Shown in pieces: positions 54,491 to 64,000 of a DNA stretch of 64,000 nt. The DNA comes from Takakia lepidozioides (taxonomy: Eukaryota > Streptophyta > Takakiopsida > Takakiales > Takakiaceae), in the NCBI GenBank assembly GCA_030704615.1, contig CM060731.1, positions 68,426,756 through 68,490,755 on the forward strand, written 5' to 3'. Under the pieces are notes generated by a model, which had not been told where the DNA came from, made no database searches, and was given only the letters and a program-made list of their open reading frames with translations. Both the position numbers and the translations under genes were made by a program. Each line of letters starts with the position of its first letter. Within the stretch, counting starts at the first letter, position 1.

Positions 54491-57400
54491 GGGTAGCATG
54501 TTCTGTTGGCCCAAGTGTCATCTAAGCCCATGTGCAATGTCATATGTATCCAAGTGCGTCTCCTATGTCGAGGCCCAAGTCGACCTCTACAGTAGCTTGT
54601 GTCGTTGGCCCATGTGTGAATAATTGAAATTTAAGACAAGTGCAATTTCCTATGTATCGTAGTGCGTCTCCTATGTCGAGGCCCATCTAAGCCCAAGTGC
54701 AATTTTTTATGTATCCAAGTGTATCTCCCGTGTAGAGGCCCAAGTGTCCACTGTCATTTAACCCCAAATGCAATCTCTTATGTATCCAAGTGCCTCTCCT
54801 ATGTCGAGGCCCGTCTAAGCCCAACGTGCAAATCTTTTATGTATCCAAGTGCATCTCCCGTGTAGATGCCCAAGTGTCCACAGTCATTTAAGACCAAATG
54901 CAATTTCTTATGTATCGGGCAGTGCGTTTGCTATGTTGAGGCCCAAGTGCGACCTCTAGTAACCTATGTCGTTGGCCCATGTGTGAAAAATTGAAATTTA
55001 AGCCAAAGTGCAATCTTTTATTCATGTATCCAAGTGCATCTCCCATATATAGGCCCAAGTGTGACCTCAAGTGTCCACTGCAATCCTCAATGTATCCAAA
55101 GACCTACGGTTTGCGAATCTCTATGTCATTGCCCACATTGCTATTTTTGCAATCTCCTTTGTCGAGGCTTCATATATCGATATATCCACTTTGCTATTTT
55201 TTATTTCCAGCGACCAAAAGTATTTGAAATTCCAAATCCCCCACATGAAGGGCCAATCATTGTCCTCCGGGAAAGCCCACTTTGCTATTTTTCTCGAATT
55301 TCAAAGCACTTGAAATTCCAGATCTCCCACACCGCCGGTCCAAAAATCATGAGACCAAGCCGGTGCACCCCTCTTCACCGAGGGCTTTCCAACGACACCA
55401 AGCACCCGCGCTGGGCCGCGGTTTGGGAGATCTCAACGCTACAAAACAAAACAAAACAAACGTCTCGATTCATATATTGATAGGGTAGCATATGCCGTTG
55501 GCCCAAGTGTCCAGTGTCATTTAAGTCAAAGTGCATCAATATATGAAGCAAGCCATATCCAATCATTTTTTTTCCATAGAGCCTACGATCAGATTTGAAC
55601 TGGAGACCTTTCCCTTGATATCTCCAAGTGTCTCCTACGTTGAGGCTCAAATGTGACCTCTAGGGTAGCTTGTGCTGTTGGCCCAAATGCCCATTGTCAT
55701 CTAAGCCCAAGTGCAAGATCTCATATGTATCCTAGTGCTTGTCCTAAGTGAGGCCCAAGTGCGACCTCTAGGGTAGTATGTGCTGTTGGCCCAAGCGTCC
55801 ACTGTCATCTAAGTATAATGATTTAACCATATCTAATCATTTTTTTTCCACATAGCTTATGACCAAATTTGAACCGAGACCTCTCCTTTGTCAATGTCTC
55901 TCTCGTCAAGGCTCCAACCATTCTCCCAGGAATGCCCACTTTGCTATTTTTCCCGAATTTCCAATGGCCCAATGTATCTAAGTAAGTTTTTTTTCCACAT
56001 AGCCTACGACCAGATTTGAGCCCGAGACCTCTCCCTTGATATCTCTCCCGTGGAGGCTCCAACCAAACCATTGTCCCAAGAATGCCCACTTTGCCATTTT
56101 TGCTATTTTTTGTGAATTTCCAGCGACCAAAATGACTTGGAATTCCACATCTCCCTCACTGCTTGTCCAAAAATCTTGAGACCATGCCGGTGCACCCCTC
56201 CTCATCGAGGGCTTTCCAACGGCACCAAGCACCCGCGCTGGGGCCGCGGTTTGGGAGATCTCAACGACGCTACAAAACAAAACAAAACAAACGTCTCGCT
56301 TCATATATTGATCATTTATACGTATCCCATGAATTCAAGAAGACTAGGGTAGCCGGTGCCATTGACCAAGTGTCCAATGTCATCTAAGTCCAAGTGCAAT
56401 CCCCTAGGTATCTCGAGACCCTCATGTTTGGCAAATCTAGGCCTAGGGTAGCCTTCTCCATTGGCCCATATGTTAAGAATTGAAATATAAGTCCAAGTGT
56501 AATCCCCTATGTATTCAAGTAGCGTCTCCTATATCGAGGCCCATGTATGAAGAATTGAAAGCTAAGCCCAAGTGCAATTTCTTATGTATCCAAGTGAGTC
56601 TCCTATGTTGAGGCCCAAGTGCGACCTCTAGTGTAGCCTATGCCGTTGGCCCATGTGTGAAGAATTGAAATCCAAGCCCAAGTGCAATCTTGGTATCCAA
56701 GTGCATCTCCCATGTACAAGCCCAAGTGTCCACTGTCATCTAAGTTCGAGCGCAATCCCATATCTGATCCCTTTTTTTTTTTTGCAGAGAGCCTACGACC
56801 AAATTTGAATCGGAGACCTTTCCCTTGATATCTCTCCCTTCGAGGCTCCAACCATTGTCCCAAGAATGCCCACTTTGCCATTTTTGTATTTTTTGTGAAT
56901 TTACCAAAAGCACTTGAAATTCCAAATTTGCCACATGATGGGCCAATCATAGCTCCAGGATAGCCCTCTTTCCTATGTCGAGGCCCAAATGCAACCTCAG
57001 GATAGCATGTGCCGTTGGCCCAAGTGTCCAGTATCATTAAGTCCCAGTGCAATCCCTATGTATCCAAGTACGTCTCTTATGTCGAGGCCCGTGTGTGAAG
57101 AATTGAAATCCAAGCCCAAGTGCAATCTCCTATGTATCCAAGTGCTTCTCCCATGTAGAGACCCAAGTGCGACCTCCGTGTCCAACGTCATCTAAGTCCA
57201 AGTGCAATCCCAAAGCCCATGCACCAAGCACCAGCTCGGGCTCACGGTTTGCGAGATCTTAATGATGCTACAAAACAAAACAAACGTCTCAATTCATATT
57301 TTGACTAGGGTAGTATGTGCCGTTGGCCCAAGTCTCTAGTGTCATCATCTAAGTCCAAGTGCAATCCCCTATGTATCCAAGTGCGTCTCCTATATCGACG

Positions 57401-58480
57401 CCCAAATGCGACCTCTAGGGTAACTTTGTGCCATTGGCCCAAGTGTCCAGTGTCATCATCTAAGTGCAATCCCCTACGTATCCAAGTGCGTCTCCTATGT
57501 CGAGCCCCAAATGCAACCTCTAGGGTAGCAAAGTGTATAGTGTCATCTTAGCCCAAGTGGAAGATCTTCTACGCATCCCACTCCGTCTCCTATGTTGAGG
57601 CCCAAGTGCGACCTCTAGTGTAGCCTATGCCGTCGGCCCATGTGTGGCGAATTGAAATCTAAGACCAAGTGCTATGTCGAGGCCCATCTAAGCCCAAGTG
57701 CTATGTCGAGGCCCATCTAAAGCCCAAGTGCAATCTTCCATTCATGTATCCAAATGCATCTCCCATGTAGAGGCTCAAGTGTCTAGTGGATCATCTTAAC
57801 GCAAATGCAATCTCCTAAGTATCCAAGTACGTCTCCCATATCTAGGGTGGCCTATGCCGTTGGCCCAAGTGTCCAATGTCATCTAAGTCCAAGTGCATCA
57901 ATATATGAAGCAAGCCATATCTAATCAAATTTCCACAGAGCCTACGACCAGATTTGAACCCGAGACCTTTGCCTTGATATCTCTCATGCGGAGGCTCCAA
58001 CCATTGTCCCAGGAATGCCCACTTTGCTATTTTTGCTATTTTTCGTGAATTTTCAGCGACCCAAAGTACTTGAAATTCCATATCTCCCACACCGCGTGTC
58101 CAAAAATCATGAGGCCAAGCCGGTGTATCCCTCCTCGTCTAAGGCTTTCCAACGGCACCAAGCACCGGGGCTGGCCCTGCGGTTTGGAAGATCTCAACGA
58201 CGCTACAAAACAAAACAAACGTCTCGCTTCATATATTGACTAGGGTAGCCTCTACCATTGGCGGGCCAAGTGTCAAGTAAGCCCAAGTGCAATCTCCTAT
58301 GTGTGCAAGTGTGTCTCCTATGTCGAGGCCCAAGTGCGACCTCTAGAGTAGCCTCTGCTGTTGAATGTCATCTAAGTCCAAATGCATTTTTTTTCCATAG
58401 AGCCTACAACCAGATTTGAACCGGAGACCTTTCCCTTGATATCTCTCTTCTCAAGGCTCCAACATGAACAGTGTCGGGGA
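54490..58480. repeat. ~4-kb array of interleaved repeats with a tRNA-like module
   Basis: Unit 1 (about 100-120 bp, at least fifteen degenerate copies) reads GTTGGCCCAAGTGTCCA, TGTCATCTAAG.CCAAGTGCAA, TATGTATCCAAGTGCGTC and CCTATGTCGAGGCCCAAGTG, then CTAGGGTAGC. Unit 2 is longer and occurs whole or in part near 55,240-55,480, 55,850-55,970, 55,990-56,305, 56,770-56,960, 57,220-57,300, 57,905-58,235 and 58,385-58,470. It contains a tRNA-like piece, CCCACTTTGCTATTTTT, TTCCAACGGCACCAAGCACC and (ACAAA)n before TCATATATTGA. No protein-coding frame. Short open stretches merely follow the repeats. Confidence 0.88.
57935..58020 (-). repeat. tRNA-like (Pol III promoter) module in the array, best copy of six
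   Basis: Read on the minus strand: CAATGGTTGGAGCCTC resembles a tRNA D-arm/A box (as in CAATGGTTAGAGC). About 35 bases later GGTCTCGGGTTCAAATCTGG resembles a T-arm with B box GGTTCAAATCT, then TCGTAGGCTC. Other copies have their B-box part near 55,591-55,609, 55,866-55,884, 56,012-56,030, 56,798-56,816 and 58,412-58,430. The 5' half (GTRGCT) and anticodon stem are not recognisable, so this is a tRNA-derived SINE head, not a tRNA gene. Confidence 0.5.
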
Positions 58481-60990
58481 CACTTGGACCAATCCCTGCT
58501 ATGCTGAAAGCTCGGCCTGATACTTAGGTTACAGGGAATGTTTTTGATTCAGCTGGCATCGACATCTACTTACATGTAGCACAGTGTTAATTCCTCCATT
58601 GCTGTTGTACCTGATCCCTGTCAAATGTGACATGGGGGTGGTGACCGCTCTGACAGCTGCATTTTAGTGAGGCAAGAGGGATTCAGATGATGTACTCATT
58701 ACATATCGCTTGCCATTGTGACCATAAATCAGCAGAGAGGGAGGGAGAGGTGCTGATTGCATCATTCACTCAATGTATTTATGGAGTGCATGTAACCAGC
58801 ATTGCAGACAGGCATGTGAAGGAGAGGGAGAGAGCCTGAGAGAGAGGAGGGTCTGGGTGGTGGTGTAAGGTGACTCCTGTATGTGCCTGGGAAAGATGAC
58901 AGCGACAGCCGGTGTGGTGGAATTGAGTGGTAACAGATGTGGTGCGATCAGGGGTGGGATGCCTCCTCTTTATTGCGGTCCTTCTCTCCTGGGCCCTTAC
59001 CTTTTCCTTTGGTGGTGAGCACCTATTTGGGTCTGCTTGGAAGCACATGACTGTCTACAATCCATTGAATACGAAATGGTACTGTCCTGGTCCTCCCTGC
59101 AAATGTATTCTTTCGTATGCGGTGGTTGCTCTTATTCTCTTGATAGGCCATAAGGTTGCAGATCATTTCTGTTTTGTTCTTTTTGAGCCCCTGTTACTAC
59201 CCGCCTTGCAATCAGCAAGACTGTGTGTGGTTTCCTGAGAAACTGTGCCTGGTCATCAGCACATCGTACTCGTACCGTCAATGAAGTGGTCAGACTGCAT
59301 TCAAATTGCAGAACCACGAGCTTCATGGATTGTTTTTTTCTGTATTGGAAGTTCTGCTAGAAAGCCCTCCCTGGGCAGGTAATTGTAATTCCATGTGGGT
59401 GCATAGGGTTTGTAATTTTCTCAGCACTAGCATCCGGTCTTTGCAAGTGGCTGTAAAGATTTTGTCCACCTCCACAGCAAACGTGATCCCTTCATAAGAT
59501 GCTCTATCCTTTTTAGGATGACGAGTACTGATGGTGCTTGAGGGAGTGGTGGATAGCTCGCTATCACCCACCATTTTTGGTTCCTGCCAGGGTGTGTAGG
59601 GCATAGCCATCCAGTCTTCCTGCAAATGCACTACTATAGTTTTCCCTCTATCGTCAGTCATGTTGTTTGCCCTCTATTGTTGACTTGCTGGAAGCCTACT
59701 GATACCATTTTCATTGCAAATGTGAGATAAGGAAGGTTTTATGAGTGGGTTGTATGCGTTACAACCATGTCATTTACAGAACCAGTGAAAACAAGGTAAG
59801 GAAGGGTGATGATGACATGACTGTTGGTACTGTGTCATCTCGGGCCTTCCAGTGAAAGCAGACTTCGCCAAGGCAGATCCCAACTAGCAGTTGTCACAGC
59901 CAGTAACGTTTACTACATCAAGCTACTACATCCAGCTGCGACGTATTCCATGCATAAATTCATTCGACTTCTGGGAGCGCTGTCCAGTTGGGGCATGCTG
60001 GAGACTCTGAGGAGACACACCGAACGTGTGGAAACACTTGTATTGCAGAACAACACAAATGTGCTCATTTCGCCAGTATTCTGACATGGACCATAAACCC
60101 AATCTGACCACCAAAGGTTTTTGGTCATGGCCTTTTCAAGTCACACTCACTGCACAAATTGGCACTGTAAGATTACTGAAGACCAAATGATGGATGGCAT
60201 TGGTACATTACTCTGGGCCCGTGCCCAACTGCTTGAAAACATTGTGCAGACGTTGACCTCAAGTTCTTTGATGGGAAGAGAGTGGTCAGGTCTCATCACT
60301 CATGAAAAATGAAAATGGAGCAGTGAAAGGTAGAGTCAGACAAGACCAGTACCCACACGCCCAGATAACAGATTTCTCATATGGCGTGTTGAAAATTGGA
60401 GTAGAATCCAGGTTAACAACTTAGCAAAAACCAGTGCACAGCGTTTCTGGTGTTGCATCACTATTTACATCAGTTGGATGCAAGACACACTCTACTGCTG
60501 CAATACCTGCACTGTCTGACTAAACTTCGTTTGAATTCTCTTTGAATTCAGCAGATTTGTAGTGTCAGTACTGAAAAGAGATTTGAGGGACCAAGAAATC
60601 TCGTTCCACTACTTTTGGAGAGCACATGAGACTCAACAAATTAGTGTCAACCATTTGACCACATCACCCTGCCCTCTTACGTACTGTTGCAATCTTTCAT
60701 CCTTCCTGCTTCCAAATTCAAATTCAGAACATACCAGATTTTTGAGAAGCCAATATTGGGATTGGACCATGCATCTACGTCAGTACATGATAAGAACTCT
60801 TTGTTCAAAAAGATAATGAATAGTCAGTAGCTCTTTCTGCACCCTGTGCCTTCTCCTCTCTGGACTCCAATCCGGTGTTTTTCTCCCCGAATGGTTTGAT
60901 GGATTCTAAGTCCTAAGGAATCCTTCAGCCTAGAGCACTTTTTCTTAAAGCCAAAAGCTTCCATGTTCGCCCCTCAAGCTTCGCCCCTCA
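58481..60990. other. Intergenic, no gene recognised
   Basis: GA-rich stretch at ~58,735-58,860. A + strand open stretch at 58,927-59,238 has two hydrophobic segments but only a GTG start and no family resemblance. A minus-strand 112-codon ATG frame at 59,661-59,323 also has no recognised motif. I do not call either as a gene. Confidence 0.4.
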
Positions 60991-60999
60991 AGCACTGGT

Positions 61000-61528
61000 G
61001 AGATGATTCGAAAAAGGGCAAGGGAGAAGAAGGCAGAGAAAGTAGATCGGAGCGCGGAATTGAGAAGGGTGGCTACAGGAGTCTAGAGATTCAAATTATT
61101 TTACAAGTGTTTTGGATGTGAAGTGGAATGTTCACACATTCACTGATTCAGTCATGTCCGAAAGCGTCTACACAGTGCGCGGACACGTCATTAGACCAAA
61201 TTTGGTTTGATAGCACAAATGAGGAAAAGCAGGTTGTGGACATGTATGTATGAAAAAGGAGGTACAAGCAAATTAAGCAAAAGGTATGCGAAAAAGTAGA
61301 TGAGCATAAAAATAGGAAAACAGATATCGGAAAACAGACAAGTATGACTTGTAAACGGGGGCTCATCTCATTCCGCCTGTCTCGCACCTCTCTCTCTGCA
61401 CGCTCTCGTTTAGCGCTGCAGCTGTGTTCGTTGATTCACTCACTCGCACTGCAGTCTGTGTGTGTGTGTTCTATAGTTTACTGGGTTGGGCGGTGTGCGC
61501 CAGGAACAAGATTGTGCACATCTGCATC
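61000..61528 (+). promoter_or_regulatory. Upstream region of the Cys-rich repeat gene, duplicated downstream
   Basis: Contains GGGT(G/A)GCTACAGGAGTCTA near 61,068, a purine-rich stretch, GTATGACTTG(T/C)AAACG at ~61,342 and CT-rich sequence before the gene. The same series recurs at 63,590-63,765. A GT microsatellite (~61,456-61,468) lies in the 5' leader. Confidence 0.5.
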
Positions 61529-62767
61529 ATGTGGAAACAAGAGTATTTGCGCGATTTGACTTGGTTGTGGGAAGCAGCTCCAGAGGCTAACGTGGGCAAT
61601 CTGCCAAAAAGCGGCATGACCAAGGAGCGTGATGCAGCTATGGGTAGGAAGCGTCCTCTCTTGTCTGAAGAAGTCTCCAAATCTTGTAACACTGCGATCA
61701 AAGGGGGAGACAGTAAGAGGGTTAAGCTCACGCCACCAGTCCAACGTCCTTCGTTTCAAGCAAGAGTGGAGCAGTTGAGACGTTCTCGTGATTACGCTTT
61801 TTTGGCTTTTCTGGATTCGGAGTCTGGAGTGGGATGCAACCCGAGACAGGTGCCTTCCACAGAGAGTACTCAAGCTGGCACTGGTTACACGACAAATCTG
61901 GTGAAAGAAGCCGGTGGATGCTGCAAGGTGAAAGAGTTGGACGTTGGTGCAGTAGGACCTTGTACTTCAAAGAAAACGAAAGAAGCCGGTGGATGCAAGG
62001 TGAAAGAGGTAGTTGATGCAGCAAGTAGCAGTTCAAAGGTGACAGAAGCGGGTGGATGCTGCAAGGTGAAAGAATTGGTTCGTGCAGCAGGTTGCAGTTC
62101 AAAGAAGGTGACAGAAGCCGGTGGATGCTGCAAGGTGATCAAAACATTGGTTGGTGCAGCAGGTTGCAGTTCAAAGAAGGTGACAGAAGCCGGTGGATGC
62201 TGCAAGGTGAAACAATTGGTTGGTGCAGCAGGTTGCAGTTCAAAGAAGGTGACAGAAGCCGGTGGATCCTGCAAGGTGAAGAAATTGGTTGGTGCAGCAG
62301 GTTGCAGTTCAAAGAAGGTGACAGAAGCCGGTGGATGCTGCAAGGTGATCAAAACATTGGTTGGTGCAGCAGGTTGCAGTTCAAAGAAGGTGACAGAAGC
62401 CGGTGGATGCTGCAAGGTGAAACAATTGGTTGGTGCAGCAGGTTGCAGTTCAAAGAAGGTGACAGAAGCCGGTGGATCCTGCAAGGTGAAGAAATTGGTT
62501 GGTGCAGCAGGTTGCAGTTCAAAGAAGGTGACAGAAGCCGGTGGATGCTGCAAGGTGAAAGAATTGGTTGGTGTAGCAGGTTGCACTTCAACGAACGTTA
62601 TAGAAGCCGGTGGATGCAAGGTGACAGAATTAGCTGGTGCAGTAGGTTGTATTCCAGAGAAGGTGACAGAAGCAAACAAGTGCTCTTTGAGGCTTGTGAT
62701 TAATACCAAGACTGCAGGTATCCGAAGACTGAGTGTTGAAGAGTGGAACAATCGCCACAGTTCCTAA
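61529..62767 (+). CDS. Unknown nuclear Cys-rich tandem-repeat protein
   Basis: 412 residues from the ATG at 61,529; no intron needed. Residues ~1-125 are non-repetitive and contain MGRKRPLL and SKRVKLTPP, the latter like the c-Myc nuclear signal, then FQARVEQLRRSRDYAFLAFL, which faintly recalls the RVxELKRSRDYSFLF stretch of SPT2-type chromatin proteins. From ~126 to ~395 are 10-12 units of 23-24 residues: VTEAGGCCKVKQLVGAAGCSSKK with Cys at unit positions 7, 8 and 19. Units 3-5 (62,108-62,317) recur as units 6-8 (62,318-62,527), a 210-bp higher-order repeat. The tail is INTKTAGIRRLSVEEWNNRH. Function unknown; regularly spaced Cys could bind metal or cross-link. The frame is chosen because unique N- and C-termini are open in it. 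Confidence 0.7.
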   Translation: MWKQEYLRDLTWLWEAAPEANVGNLPKSGMTKERDAAMGRKRPLLSEEVSKSCNTAIKGGDSKRVKLTPPVQRPSFQARVEQLRRSRDYAFLAFLDSESGVGCNPRQVPSTESTQAGTGYTTNLVKEAGGCCKVKELDVGAVGPCTSKKTKEAGGCKVKEVVDAASSSSKVTEAGGCCKVKELVRAAGCSSKKVTEAGGCCKVIKTLVGAAGCSSKKVTEAGGCCKVKQLVGAAGCSSKKVTEAGGSCKVKKLVGAAGCSSKKVTEAGGCCKVIKTLVGAAGCSSKKVTEAGGCCKVKQLVGAAGCSSKKVTEAGGSCKVKKLVGAAGCSSKKVTEAGGCCKVKELVGVAGCTSTNVIEAGGCKVTELAGAVGCIPEKVTEANKCSLRLVINTKTAGIRRLSVEEWNNRHSS

Positions 62768-63540
62768 AGCCGCCTACATGCACTAGCTTGGCGCAGTGCC
62801 ATCGTTAGTTGCTCCCTTCAGCAGCTCCTGATCAATGTTTTAAGTTGCCTCACTGCATCTTTGCACTTCTTTAATGAAGATGCCTAACTAGTAATTTGGT
62901 TGTTCTTCCTATTTCTATCTTCTCTCTATCTTCCAGATGCTAGAACTTTGTCATGACTGCAGTAGAATGTGGCACTAGTGTTATCTATTTGTCAGGACTT
63001 CCACATGTATACCTTGTGCGGGCAGCATATGCCAGCTGAAATGAACAGGACAGAGTTGTAATTTTACTCAATGTTGACAGACTATAAATTCTATTTTCAC
63101 TTTCAAGTCTACAGGTTTGCGTGATAAGACAAGTTCATTCATGAGTGGTTGTAAATATAGTCTGTAATTTAATATATTGGGCCTCGATGAGGTAGTGTGT
63201 TGATACATTACGTGTTGTTTCAGATCCACGGTTTCAAATTAATGCAAATGTGTGTTAGTTTCAAATATACCGGGCCTCAATGATTTGAAGTTTCTGCCCA
63301 TTGTTTTGGAGGATCAATTAGACTTAGTTTGCAGCGTGGGTGGCATGTGTATTCTCACTTCTAAATTCTTACTGATCTTGCACCCACATGTCAAGAACAT
63401 TCCACAAAGCTTTAAACTCGTCCTTGAGATTATTGCAAATAGGGCATGAGCTCAAATTTAAAATTCACTTGCAACATTTGAATGACATATTTTTCGTTTA
63501 CACATCATAAGAGCTTAGTCCTGAGATGATTTGAATGAAA
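62768..63540. other. 3' flank of the Cys-rich repeat gene, no further gene recognised
   Basis: Probably contains its 3' UTR. The motif CGGGCCTC or GGGCCTCGATGA/AATGA occurs twice (63,180 and 63,271). No coding family seen. Confidence 0.4.
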
Positions 63541-63770
63541 CACCCGGGGCAGAGGAGAAGTAAGCAATTTGGAGGCCAGATGAAACCGAACTGAAAAGGG
63601 TAGCTACAGGAGTCTACACACCAAGAATAAAAAAGAAGGTAGAAGCAGATTAGGGAAAACATGTGTGAAAAATAGGTGAACAGATTTGGAAAACTTAGAT
63701 CTATGCATGAAGAAGTAGATGTATGACTTGCAAACGATAATAGGTAGGCCTGATCTCATTTCTCTCAGAA
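63541..63770 (+). repeat. Duplicate of the Cys-rich gene's upstream region
   Basis: GAAAAGGGTAGCTACAGGAG, a GAA/GTA-rich stretch, AAAATAGGTGAACAGAT..GGAAAAC, GTATGACTTGCAAACG and CTGATCTCATTTC follow in the order seen at 61,060-61,380. No repeat-protein coding sequence follows before the window ends at 64,000. Confidence 0.6.
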
Positions 63771-64000
63771 TCCCTTCAAACAACTTTCAACTGAGGTTCG
63801 GCAGAGCACTGAATTTATTCTCATTTTATGGTATATTCCTTCAGCAGCCCGGTCTATCCAGATATCCCCAGTTCATGTGAAAGTTTAGTGAAGACTAATT
63901 GCACAAGACATCCATGTATGGATCCAAAGGCACTGTTTGCAGCCCAAGTGATCCCCAGTTGATTTTAAGACAAAGGAGGCATGCTGCAACAAACGAAATT

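Noticed and set aside
57935-58020. A genuine tRNA gene on the minus strand
   Set aside because: The D-arm and T-arm resemble a tRNA, but the acceptor stem and anticodon arm cannot be built, and the same module recurs six times inside a repeat array.
54490-58480. CRISPR-like array
   Set aside because: Repeats are long, degenerate and irregularly spaced, without unique spacers or cas genes, in a plant-type nuclear context.
58927-59238. 103-codon stretch with two hydrophobic segments, possible small membrane protein
   Set aside because: It starts with GTG, has no conserved residues or splice context, and lies in repeat-flanked intergenic DNA.
59323-59661. 112-codon minus-strand ATG frame
   Set aside because: No motif, no neighbours that support it, and codon composition not distinct from the surroundings.
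61424-61528. N-terminal extension of the Cys-rich protein with a hydrophobic stretch (CVCVFYSLLGWAVC)
   Set aside because: It depends on a GTG start and runs through a GT microsatellite. The first ATG is 61,529, and the nuclear signals argue against a membrane lead.

Overview
The window looks like nuclear DNA from a streptophyte: a charophyte alga or an early-diverging, non-flowering land plant. The evidence is a plastid-division FtsZ1 gene with a serine-rich transit-peptide-like N-terminus, a PLS-class pentatricopeptide (PPR) gene, organellar OSB-type PDF-motif fragments, spliced genes with GT/AG introns, and a large load of LTR, LINE, MITE and tRNA-related repeats. I cannot name the species.

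Region 1 (1-20.6 kb) is retrotransposon territory. A Ty3/Gypsy element on the + strand (element A, entered mid-element at base 1) carries gag with zinc knuckles, protease, a C5-cytosine DNA methyltransferase domain between protease and reverse transcriptase, RT/RNase H, integrase, and a PHD-like zinc finger at the integrase C-terminus. An older copy on the - strand (element B, 20.6 to about 16.6 kb) carries the same gag-protease-methyltransferase order. It is interrupted by an insert rich in a ~250-bp palindrome-bearing tandem repeat and resumes at 9.30-9.13 kb. A 500-N gap at 10,476-10,975 is flanked by two near-identical 5,341-bp blocks (5,135-10,475 and 10,976-16,316). The left contig ends with exactly the sequence with which the right contig begins, so this is most simply an unmerged contig overlap and not a real duplication. 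A fragment of an OSB-like gene lies in that block.

Region 2 (20.6-31 kb) is gene-poor: unidentified coding remnants, a rearranged Ty3 fragment (integrase before RNase H), an element-A-family fragment with an internal inversion, a PIF/Harbinger-type MITE with TTA target duplication, a decayed LINE, and a second OSB-like remnant.

Region 3 (31-52 kb) holds the host genes. FCF2/DNTTIP2-like pre-rRNA processing factor (+, 7 exons) is convergent with FtsZ1 (-, 6 exons). FtsZ1 is divergent from an intronless PPR gene whose 3' end is decayed. RRP1/Nop52 (-, 3 exons) is divergent from a membrane-anchored dual-specificity phosphatase (+, 2 exons). FCF2 and RRP1 both act in nucleolar ribosome biogenesis; a telo-box lies upstream of FCF2 and site-II-like TGGGCC motifs plus two strong hairpins lie between RRP1 and the phosphatase.

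Region 4 (52-64 kb) has a small MITE-like hairpin region, a ~4-kb array of interleaved repeats containing a tRNA-like Pol III promoter module (54.5-58.5 kb), and an orphan-looking cysteine-rich protein made of 23-24-residue tandem repeats (61.5-62.8 kb). Upstream flanking sequence of that gene recurs downstream of it, which suggests a tandem gene family continuing past the window.
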